Positions 1-10,159 of a stretch of DNA of 64,000 bases are shown here, piece by piece. The translations under genes were made by a program, and so were the position numbers. Position 1 is the stretch's first letter; each line of letters begins with the position of its first letter. Below the pieces are notes generated by a model. It saw nothing but the letters and a program-made list of their open reading frames with translations. It searched no databases and was not told where the DNA came from. Source of the stretch: Cyclospora cayetanensis (taxonomy: Eukaryota; Apicomplexa; Conoidasida; Eucoccidiorida; Eimeriidae); the NCBI RefSeq assembly GCF_002999335.1, contig NW_020312370.1, positions 62,001-126,000 of the forward strand. Direction: 5' to 3'.

Positions 1-222
1 TTGCTGCATTTGCTGCTGTATTTGCTGCTGCTGCATTTGCTGCTGCTGTATTTGCTGCTGCTGTATTTGCTGCTGTATTTGCTGCTGCATTTGCTGCTGT
101 ATTTGCTGCTGCTGTATTTGCTGCTGTATTTGCTGCTGCATTTGCTGCTGCATTTGCTGCTGCTGTATTTGCTGCTGCATTTGCTGCTGTATTTGCTGCT
201 GCATTTGCTGCTGCTGTATTTG
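1..222. repeat. CAG/CTG-type triplet repeat with ATA/ATG interruptions
   Basis: Two to four CTG units alternate with TAT or CAT plus TTG. Read on the minus strand this gives Gln runs interrupted at regular spacing by Ile or Met within the LRR protein gene. The regular interruptions suggest block duplication rather than pure triplet slippage. Confidence 0.9.
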
Positions 223-1357
223 CTGCCACGGACTTGGCAGCAATTCTACAGTAAGTTGCTCTAGAGATTCGTGGCACACTTCGAAATCATCGGATGCCGC
301 CTGCAGTTGCCTCTGCTGCTCTGACAGCAGCAGATGCTGCAACTTTGGCGCGACCTCGAAGCCTCCAACGATCTCTAGGGGGTTTTTTCGAGCATCTAGC
401 AGCAGCAGCTGTGGCAGTGGCTGCAGCAGCAGAAGTTCGCGGAGGTTGTTTCGGGTGCAGAGCAGCTGCTGCAACGAGCGACTCTCCAGCTGTTCCCCCA
501 AGCCGCAAAGACTGTTGCAGCTGACATCCAGCAGCAGCAGCTGTGGCAGCGATAGCAGCAGAGTGCAGACACCGTAGGGCTCCCTGCTGCTGCGGCCGAA
601 GCTGCTTTCTGCTGAGGCTGCAGCTGCACCTGCGGCTACGCATGCGCGGGCAGCAAAAGGCGGCTCAGGCTGTAGCTGTTGCGTTCGCGCATCAGCATCC
701 TCCGCCGGCGCAGTCAGGAGATCCCTGGCGGAGCGCGTGCCCGGCAAAACAAGACAGTTGCTGTCCAGACACAACACCTTGAGGTGCTGCAGCGCTTCTA
801 GCGCGTCAAGCGAGCCGTCAGTGAGCTTGTTGCCGCTGAGCAGCAACTGCTGCAACAGAGGGGTAGCCATAGCCAGAGGGGGAAGAGAACGCAGCCCCAA
901 TCCGCAGAGAGAAAGAAAACAAAGGCTTTGCAGCAGAGAAGGAGGCAGCAGCAGCTGGTTGCTGACGCTACACAGGACAGAGGGCGTTAGAACGGCTAGC
1001 AGTGTGTCTCGCACTCCTTCGGATGCTGACTGAGCTGCTGCTTCTGCGATGGGCTGCTTCTGCTGCTGCTGCTTCTCCTCCTCCTCAAGCAGCGAAAAAT
1101 CCTCCCTAGCACACGCTGCCGCATCCTGCAGCACCTGCTGCACAGCAGGATCGCGAAGATCTGCTGCCGTAGACACCAAGACATGCAGCTCCCCCCCAAA
1201 TAAGTGCTGTACAATAACCTGCTGCTGCTGCTGCTGCTGCCGTCCCTCCTTCTGCTGCTGCTGCTCGAGAAGCTGCAACGTCTCCGCACATACCTGGTTT
1301 TGCTGCTTTTCAAGTCTGAGTTGCTGCTCCCGCACTTGCTGCTGCTGCTGCTCTAGG

Positions 1358-1408
<51 letters not shown>

Positions 1409-1695
1409 GGCCTATTCAGCAGATCGGAACCTCCATTTGCAGCTGCAGCAGCGGCTGCAGCGGCTGCAGCGGCTGCTGCCGTGGGGTTACGCAGAAGGCG
1501 CTGCAGCCGTTCAAGTGCCCCCAAAGTGCGAGTAATACACTGAGCATAGGCAGTGGCGTGGGATGCACAGGGTGGCGCTCTCGCTGCCTCTCCAGCAGAG
1601 GAAATTGCAGGAGCTGCGGCTACGTCGGGCTCTAGAAGGCCCTCAGAGGGCGTCGGAGGCGAGAAACGAAAAAAGGGGTCGGGGTGGTGCGCCAT
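1..1695 (-). CDS. Gln-rich leucine-rich-repeat protein, 3' end beyond window
   Basis: A single open frame runs from an ATG at 1695 (MAHHPDPFF) to the left edge with no stop: 565 codons, C-terminus missing. The frame is closed upstream by an in-frame TAA near 1777, which fixes the start if there is no upstream exon. Residues about 1-130 are Ala/Pro-rich with runs of Ala and Gln. After a Gln-rich, coiled-coil-like middle (to about residue 225) come leucine-rich repeats with the LxxLxLxxNxL pattern, for example KVLCLDSNCLVLPG, QQLLLSGNKLTDGSL and LLLLDVSCNSLCGLG. From about residue 490 the protein becomes a periodic Gln tract broken by Met or Ile (QQQM/QQQI). LRRs usually make protein-protein contacts; no catalytic motif is visible, so no function is assigned. 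Homopolymer runs of this kind are typical of Eimeria proteins. Confidence 0.8.
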
Positions 1696-4600
1696 TGTAC
1701 GAGAAATTGCGGCAGCTTCCTGTCCATCCTGCTGCTGCTGCACTAGCTGCGAGCGTGGCAGCAGCGGACGCTGCCGTTACCAGAGACGCTGGAGCTGTTG
1801 ATGCGAGATCTTGGCAGCATAGCCTTTAAGAGACTCAAGAGGCCAGCAAAGGCAATAGCAACAGCAACACCACCGGCGCAAGAGAGAACAGCAGCCTCTC
1901 TCAATGCAGCAGCAAGCAGCTATCGTCCGTTCCCGTTGCTGCTGCTATTGCTGCTTCTGCAATAAAGCATGCAGATCCATCATCGCGCCAAAATTTGCTG
2001 AAGAAGGGCAAAATCTGCTTCTATAGAGGGGGGGCCTCGCGCAGACGGGGGGCCCCTTCCTCCCCCCTGGATGGAAGAGTGCTGGACTCTGGGGCTGATC
2101 TGGGTGTTTGAACAACCCCACCCGTTGTTGCTCGTTTTTTCCTTCGATGAAACATGGAAGGCTTTCTCTGCGGGTTTTAGTTTGAGACACATCCACTGGA
2201 ACAGGGCCCTTGTTATGGATGAGCTCTGCACGTCTGTGGTCCTTCAGACGAGTCAGCGTGGCTAATAGCGAGGGTCTTAGCTGAAACTCAGCCCTTATTA
2301 CCTTTAACCCAGAATAAAGGCGCAGTAGACGCGTAACTTTGAGGGCCCGTCTAATTGGCCCTCGACCTTTCAGGAAACCAATGGGGTGTAGCTACAGCGG
2401 CTCAGAAGGAGGGTATGGAGAGCTCTCCGCGCAGAGCATGGCTAAGCCTATAGGCTTTAGGGGGTAGAGAGCCAGCTGACTCTCAAAAGACTGCAGAACC
2501 CATATAAAGCTATTCTACGGTTGTTCTCAGCTCGAGCCGGCATGGCTCTTGACACTGTGGTTGCCACTACAGCTGGTGTTCTTGGTGAACAACGCTCCGC
2601 CTAGGGTTGCTGTATGGAGGCGCCTAACTCCAAAAGCAATATCAACTTGATACACACTTCATCAGGCTGTCTTTGCACTGCCCCCCTCATCCTGCCTGTG
2701 ACCAGCAGAGGTCTTGACATAAGGGCAGAGATACAGGCCGGGTGCGCACTCCTACACCCTACAGGCACTCCGATATTCATAGCTAGTTGCGCATAGCAGC
2801 TAATGCACACAACAAGCAATGCGTCTTACTTTTTAGAGCTAACCGTCATGTGCAATAAATAGGTTACATGTGCAGACACACCCAGCAGTCTATTCGCTAC
2901 TAGTTCCCCAGTAAAGTATGACTTGTATGGTAGAAAGTGCTCGCGAGTATATTACGCGCTACATTTAGGCCACGGTTTGCTCTCGCGGCTCTTGGAAGCA
3001 CACCTACCTCATTAAGGCACGAAAGGCAGGAGAGTTACAAACACGCAAAAGGTCGACTGGAGGACCTATAGGGTGGGGCGAAGGAGGTGGCGATTTTAGC
3101 TTTCGCCAGTGCAAGTAAATAGTAAGACAGCCTGCGTGATACGACGTTATTCAACCCTGTAGAAACGAAGAATAAGAAAAGATCCCAGAACATGCATCAG
3201 AACGTAGTCTGAACTAGTCATGAGATGCTCAGAGTGCGTAAACTTCAGGGCTCGCACTACCAGCTGGCTCTTTCCAAACAGCTAGCTGGCTACTAGGTTA
3301 CTTTGCTAATTGTCTGGCTAAATGCAGATCTAGGAAAACTGGGTGGCCTCATTTAAGTAGAGAGGCTTCAAGTCTTCCTAATTAAATCACGCGACAGAGT
3401 ACCTGCACTTGAATGGTTGGGAGAAGTAGCCATCAATTTAAAGCGCTGCAGGGGAAACGATGGCGGAGTTCCCAAGACTTTGCTTGTTCCTTCCGGCGAC
3501 AGGGCTGGTATGAGTGTGCCCTCCGGCACGAACCCAAGCAGTGAGGGGCAGGAGTGCAATGTAGCAGCAAGAATAGTTTATTCCCCTTGAAAAAGGCAGT
3601 ATCCAAAGGCAGACCACCGGTATTTGGCTTCCAACGTTTGCCCCGTTCCGACTCCTGTTCCCAAGCTGTCCATCATCGTAACTTGCAAATAAAATTATGC
3701 TACTTGCTACTCTTGGATTTTGGTGCTAATTGTTCCAGCTGTGAGATTACTGAAATCTCCAAATGGGTATCCTCGTTGAGAGCATAAGCTTTCCCTTTTA
3801 AAATGAAGAGAGCTTCTGACTTTCTACGCATAGAGGGAATTCAGGAGGCTTGTCGCAGTCTGGATACAGGCTGCCCCGATTGCGTCCCTGGATAGCGGTC
3901 AATTTGTTTGCGGCATGCCCCCAAAAGCGCACCAGGTCCCTAGCCCCCTTTGGATCACAGCCTTAATACTTAGACACATACGATTTCTGGGATTTTTTAC
4001 CGTCATTGATTGAATGGCGAAAGACAAAACCTTCCCTCGCCCGGATGAACGCATATCATTGCAGCTTGTGATAATAATGCGTGCTGTAGTCCAGTTTTCC
4101 CGTCGCTGGCGACTGCGGGGTTAGCAAAGGATTGAGAAGCTGTTTTTTCTTCTTGGATATGGTGTTTGTTGCAAAGTATTTTGAGGTTGCCAAGAGAAGG
4201 CACTCTGTTCTGTGTGTGTTCGGGTGTGTGCGAAGGTATGTATGCATGTATGAATGAATGCGTGCATGTGTTTTAGATGTAATGAGCAGCTAGCTGTCAT
4301 GTGTGGACTGCTTAGACAGTACAGCTACACGTACCCTAGCTGCCTCTGTCCCCTTATGTCGTGACCTATTGGGGCCGCCTCTGCCGCGGGAAGGAGGAGT
4401 TGTCATGCGAAAAACTGAAGAGCGTCGTATCAAGCCTTAGGTCGATGTCTCCGTACAAAGATCTTAGGTGAAGCCTTACAGTGCCTTTCTGCCGTGCGTG
4501 CTTTTACCGAGGCCCTTTGCCACTTTACCAGTACGAGGCCTTAATCAAAATGCAAACTAGCAAGAAGTGGGCAGCGAATCTTTTAAATTCTTGAGCTGCC

Positions 4601-6259
4601 AAAAGGCGCCGCTCAGAGAGACAGCCTGCTTGGGGCATCTACGTCCGAGTGCGATTTGGCGAAGCGAAAGCATTGTGGCACTCAGCTGGAAGCGATCAAA
4701 AGTGCTGAAAGAAAAAGGCGCCTCTGGTGCAGTCTGCATTTTCTGTGCTAAGCCCCCGGAAAAAGCAAAGGCTCACCAGCATGCTCTCGACAATACCTTG
4801 GCAATGAGCAAGACTTCTTTGTCGGGGATAACCCAGGATTTGGGGTGTGGGCTGTTGCTTGTGTGAATGAAATCTAGCGTCTCCGGCCCTGGTGCCTTGC
4901 GACGGCTCGGAATGCACGACAGGAGTATACTAGCTTCCTCCTTTTACTGCCTTCGGAGTAATTTCGGAGTGTCTGTGAGTACTAGAGCTTGTGTGAGAAG
5001 GGCATATTGTCGTAGGATATCGCAGTGACCATGCTCTGTAGCAAGGCCTTCCGCCCAACGTGTCCCCCCCGTTTCTTAGACTGAACTTGAGTGCAAGGAG
5101 GGTTTTTGAAGTGTTGCTGTATTTCGCCTATAATCCGCACGCTAATATTTCATTCAAAAAAGTAGGTTCTATAGCGGACCCTCCTTGAGGCAATGCGAAC
5201 AAGGGTCGGCTGCTGATGCTGGAGGCCAGAGCCGACTTGGCGGAATGCCACGAGGGGTTTCAGTGCAGCGGCCACTATTTAGCGCCCAGTACTACAAACG
5301 CCACCAGATTTGAGGGCAATAGTGTTTTTTTGCATTGCTACTGAATCTTGAGAATCTTATTCTGTAGCATGTACCCCTGAGAACCCCAAGACCCTGCAAA
5401 GTGGGATACTCTCACACAACGCGTGGCGGCAAATGCAAAAGGCCACACACGCTGCTGCATTGGAAGTGATCTTAAAGTAAATTCCAAGTGGGATCGTGAA
5501 AAGTGCCACTGTGGTGTGAGGACAGGAAAAATCCTCTAGCGACAAATGCACATACCATTCCTCTGCCTCAGCCCATCACACGTACGACGCTGGGTTGCCT
5601 TTATTCCGAAGTATTATGAGGAGCCCCGGCCGCCTCTTCTGCCTTCTGGCTGTATCTTGGGGGTCAAGTGTCACTGCCGTGCCTCCAGCTTCCCGTTGCT
5701 AGGAATTCTTGCTGCAGCCAGGGGGTTCTGAGGGGCCCCTAGCCATCCCCATTGACCATCCTGATGGCTCTCCAGCGACAAACAGTAAGGCCGCTCCTGA
5801 GTTGTCGGCAGATCAGCACGTTGTACGAAACCCCGCTGACTGGTCCTGGTCTCGCTCTATGAAACCCCGTATCACCGATGGTGCAGGCATTCGAAGTAAA
5901 TTGGGCAAGACTCTGAAGGGGCGGCGCGAGCGTAAACATGCAGGAAGCATTATCGCTGCAACTGCCACTGCGTTCAGTGAAGAATAGACCGTCGGAGTGA
6001 GCCTTAGGTGGTTTGCTTACAGGGGGTGGGGCTGGCGACACCCCGAATAACTGGAGGGAAAGAACCTATCTCTGCATGTACTCTATGGACGGTCGGCCTT
6101 GCGGGCCCAACAATTCGAGGGTGCCGATGTTTCCATCGAACATGCATTGTTTAGGTAGGCAGTGTTGCAGCAATATTCACTTGGCGGCGTTATTTTCCGG
6201 CAGCCTATGCACTAGTAACTCTATACTCTGAGTCTTCATAGAGGCAACTATTCCCACAG
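1696..6259. other. Gene-poor stretch
   Basis: No convincing gene was found in about 4.5 kb. The first 300 bases hold the presumed promoter and 5' leader of the LRR gene, with further CAG-rich sequence. The rest has only short unrelated open frames on both strands, lower triplet-repeat content than the genic parts, and no recognisable protein motif. The last few hundred bases before 6260 contain a short Cys-containing frame (about 6070-6230) that could be a decayed upstream exon of the EGF protein. Confidence 0.5.
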
Positions 6260-7114
6260 CAAATGCAGATGCTCCAAAAAATCGTGCACACAAGACGCCG
6301 TCTGCGTGGAGGAGCTGGCAGAACATGGGGGCGTACACTGTAAGTGCAAGGAAGGACTGAGAGAGAGTGGAGTGGACTGTCTTGGGGACAAGTGCCCGTC
6401 CTAAGATTGTTCACCGGGGAATTTTGCGTCCAGGAGAAAGCAGAGGCAAGATGTGAATGCCCATCGGGTTATGAATTCACGGGCACGAGCTGTCAGCAGA
6501 TTCCACTCTGCAACAGGAATATAGAAAACGTTTGTGCGCCACCCGAAGGGGTGCTCGAGTGTGTTAATGTAAGGCTAACTGACTGGACTTGCGTTTGTGC
6601 TGATGGGTACGCCGTGGTAAGGACCCCTACCACCAGAACATGCGAGCCCGCGTCCAACACGCAATCCTGTTCGAATAAGCCTTGCGGAACAGTACGGGTT
6701 GAGTCATGCGAAGATCTCGAAGAGGGAGGCGTGAAGTGCACCTGCTCAGAGGGATATATACTTCAGAAAAAAGGCGTGGGACAGAACTTCCGCTGTACAC
6801 CAGCGGACCCGTGTATATCTAGTCCTTGCGACTCAGCGACTGTCGCAAAACAGTGCAGCAGGACTGCCTCAGGGTCCTACCACTGCACGTGTCTAGACAC
6901 TGCAGAGCTCGTTGAGGCCACAGAAACAGAGGGCCCCTACTGCAAACGCATCGAGGAGTCCATAGATGTGTTGCCTTATCTGGGAGTTGTGGCAGGTGGG
7001 ATCGCTTTTGTTGCGCTGGGATTTGGCATTTGGTGGTTCGGGTTTAGGTCTGGTGGTGACGAGCATGAGGAGTGCGACTATGCTCAAGCCTCTTGCTATG
7101 GGCCCGAAGGATAG
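6260..7114 (+). CDS. EGF-repeat type I membrane protein, microneme-adhesin-like, 5' part disrupted
   Basis: The intact frame from 6344 to the stop at 7114 encodes Cys-rich modules spaced like EGF domains (GYEFTGTSC, WTCVCADGYAVV, KCTCSEGYILQ, SYHCTCLDTAEL). They are followed by a membrane segment at about residues 209-232 containing GVVAGGIAFVALGFG and a short acidic tail (EHEECDYAQASCYGPEG). The small-residue GVVAGG stretch resembles rhomboid-cleavage sites of apicomplexan micronemal proteins, so a surface/micronemal adhesin is the likely family. Upstream, after a plausible acceptor (ttcccacag, ending 6259), another EGF module (CTQDAVCVEEL, VHCKCKEGL) lies in a different frame and hits a TAA at 6402; a frame change in the next 20 bases is then needed to reach the intact frame. 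No GT donor explains this, so the copy is either a partial pseudogene or carries a sequence error. No signal peptide was located. Confidence 0.65.
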
Positions 7115-9222
7115 GGGCACACCTCCAGGCATCCCACCAGTCTAGAAGAGAGCAAAGGCCCCTCTAAATAGGTGCGTGTGTGTAGGCTCAAGTTCCGTGG
7201 CTGAACTGCACTGCTTCGCATTTTAACACACAGAGCCGGGGGCTCTCCAAAATGTAGACGCTGACGCGTACGTGGCCGACTTGAAACAAAAAACTACCGT
7301 TTTGCCAGTCGGAGGCCCCCGATTTTCGCACGTTATTACTTGGAAATGCAGAGAAGCAACATTATCTCGGAGCTGTCCGCCCTGGCTGGAAAAATACGGC
7401 AAGCGGCACGGTCGGGAAGAACAGGGAACCTTAAGGGCTTTGTTCGGCTATTCAGAGCATCGGATGTGGCGATGCGCACAAGAAATGTAGAGGAAAAAGG
7501 AAAGAACGTCAGTTGTTGTGGCACCGCGAAGTAGGAGAGTCACAGCTCGCACCAACTGTGTGAAGAAAAAAGAATCAGCTTGGAAAAACGAGAGACAGGG
7601 ATGGTGACAACGGAGATAGATGGGAGGGCATACTTTGGAGAGAGGTTCATAAAGGCAGAGCCACAAAGGACCTATACGACATAGGTGGCAGCGGCGCCAA
7701 AAGACAACAAGAACAGGATAGAACATCCAAGGAAAACAAGGGACGGGAAAGAACGGGCAAACGAAACACAGCAAACTCCGGTCTTGGCGGGAACCTAGAA
7801 ATCTTGAAGACCTAAGTTAGGGGCATTCAAATTTTGAAACTACTTGCATACACAAGAACGTCCACCCGAGGAGTGATCATAACCGGCAGAAACGTGCCGA
7901 ATTCTCAGAAGACGATTGCACACAGGGAATATAAGCGAGGGAATCATGTCAGATCGTCGACATACATATTTAGCTGAAAAAGGCATGCATGCATGAGTCG
8001 ATGGAACGGAGGCATACGGCAAGGTGCAATGCTATGTACCCAAAGAGTGAAGATCAAGGCAACCAGAAAAAGGCACTAGAGGAGCGAAAGTGTGCGCGCG
8101 CGTATGTGTGTATGCATGTGTGTGTTGATCAGCACGCCCGTGCTGCTTGCGTATTCTTCACACCGTTTTTGCTATGCAGCACTGCGGGCCGCTGCCTTCA
8201 CTTATCGTGGTTTGCATTCATTTATTCACGCCTATCCAAAGTCCCAGCTCTTCTTTCTGAGAGGGCGACTGGTGTGCGTGTGCTTAGTTGGTTAACTGTG
8301 AACGCTGCATCTCTAGTTGCCTACACAGATGTATTCAGAGGCGAGCCTTGGGAGTACCGTGCAACAGACATGCTAGCGGGAGACATCAACACATCCAGGG
8401 TGACTACACTCTGCGTTTTACGTGTGCGGCGTCTGTGTCGGCATGCAGCGTGTTATCGTTTCGGTGTATTTATTTCCTTGTTCTCCGTATGGGTGGCTCC
8501 TCCGGTTCCTTCTACTATGCGATGACGGGTACACTTCTGAAAGGGCCCTTCTCGATGTCTAGCTGTTCCTTTTTTCCGTGCCTACGTGCCCCCATTTCAT
8601 TTTTCTCCAGAGTCTCTCTATGTATTCTAAGACTCCGATAAGTTCCATGTCTCTCTCGCATCTGCCCAGGCGTCTCTTTCTTGCGTTAGTAGAAAGGCAG
8701 AGTCGAGCACGTCTTCTCTACGAAACCGTCTCTTCAATGCGTCTTTCCTAGCTTCCGGCGGACGCTCGAGGGCATCTGACACCGGTCCAGCCGCGGTACG
8801 TCCAGAGTGCATATAGTGCAGTGTACAGTTTACGCTAAAACCCTAAATGTGAAAGCCACTGCTTGATCTTAAGCACGTGCAAACCCTTAACCTCCACCGT
8901 GCCGCACCTCTCTCGGACAGGGGCCTCGCATATAGCCATCAGATCTTTTTTCAGGGCCTGCGCATCCACACATTCAGGGTTCGATTTCCAACAAAATCAA
9001 GCCTTGAAGAAAATCCATTTGAAACGATCTTGCGTAGATGACTCAACTGCAAACGGAAGGCTGGAGAGGGAAGTAGGCAAGGCACAGGAAGAGGCCCTAA
9101 AATGCAGTCCGTAGCAAGACTGGCATCTTACAGTTATATCTCCCATTGCGTGGCGGATTATCGTGGTTACGGCGGTTCCGTGTTTTCTTATGCGGGAGTA
9201 AACTGGCAAATTACCAGATGGG
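7115..9222. other. Intergenic stretch without a recognised gene
   Basis: Short frames on both strands show no domain, repeat or signal that stands out. A single telomere-like AAACCCTAAA occurs near 8837 but is not arrayed, so it is not an interstitial telomere. Confidence 0.5.
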
Positions 9223-10093
9223 GTGCGCAACACCTGCAGATACGCCCATAGCAACAGGCGAAGTCACACAGAGATATATATCCCGGTAGAAAAAGCCTGG
9301 GCAAGGGAGTTCAGAAAAAAAGATGCGATCGAAGAGCTAAAGCTGCTGTGGACCCCGAATATCTTCGCGCCGCTAATGGGCATGCCTCCGCTCAGACAAA
9401 CGCTCACCTTAAAGGGGATACCGGAAGTATCTTTGCCACCGGTCCGACGGAATTTCACCTCCACGAGACATCTGATGCTCTGCGCACTGTGCAGTGGCTG
9501 CCAGCAGTCCCTACCAGGCACTGCCTGGGCAACAGAGAGAGCAGAGGACCAAGGAGAGGCACGGGGGAGAAAAGAAGGAGAAAATGAAGAGGGGCAACGC
9601 GAAGCACCGAGGAGGTTTGAATATGGCGTGCGCAGGGCACAAGCACCACCATTCGTCGGAAACCTAGAGAATCCGGAGAAGAAAGAAGGTGGCGAGGGCC
9701 TCCTCATACAGGGAGCAGATACTGTATACTTAAGAGGATGTTCAAACGCCTCGAAGCGGACTTCAGATGACGCTGAACAGCCATGCCGCGCCAGGATACT
9801 GTAGCGAAGCTCAGCTGCTGCCCTTTGGGCGGGGGGGAACCCCCCAATACGGCAGAGGGTGGCCCTCATGTAAAACGCGGGGTTATGGCAAAACAACCTG
9901 CATTCTCGGGGAGCTGGAAGGGGCACTCAAAACTTTAGGCCTAATGTCTACGATACAACGTGCACGTTTTGCCGCTTCACTCGCAAGTTCAGGATTTCCT
10001 ACGAATTCGACGGCTGGGTGGCGGAGCAGAGTCTCTGGAGAATCGACGAAACACCTTCGAGGCAGTCGAGCGACGGACGTGTTGAAGTCATGA
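9223..10093 (+). other. Open frames of unknown nature, possible decayed gag region
   Basis: A plus-strand frame of 193 codons (9223-9804) is followed by an overlapping one (9767-10093). The first is charged in its second half (RGRKEGENEEGQREA); the second contains RARFAASLASSGF, loosely like capsid-domain helices of gag polyproteins. They lie directly 5' of the protease-like trace and on the same strand, which is the only real reason to suspect gag. A minus-strand frame of similar length (9264-9926) overlaps them, so neither is secure. Confidence 0.25.
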
Positions 10094-10159
10094 TGAGGAT
10101 TCCTTGAATTTTAAGCAATTGTGGCCAGAGCAGACCATCTAGCCTCCAACATTGCTCTT

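Noticed and set aside
1..264. Plus-strand poly-Leu frame
   Set aside because: Antisense reading of the Gln tract of the LRR gene; triplet repeats keep every frame open.
8830..8845. Telomere-like AAACCCTAAA
   Set aside because: Single occurrence, not an array.
9264..9926. 220-codon minus-strand frame
   Set aside because: No domain, overlaps a comparable plus-strand frame, and composition gives no coding preference; not called as a gene.
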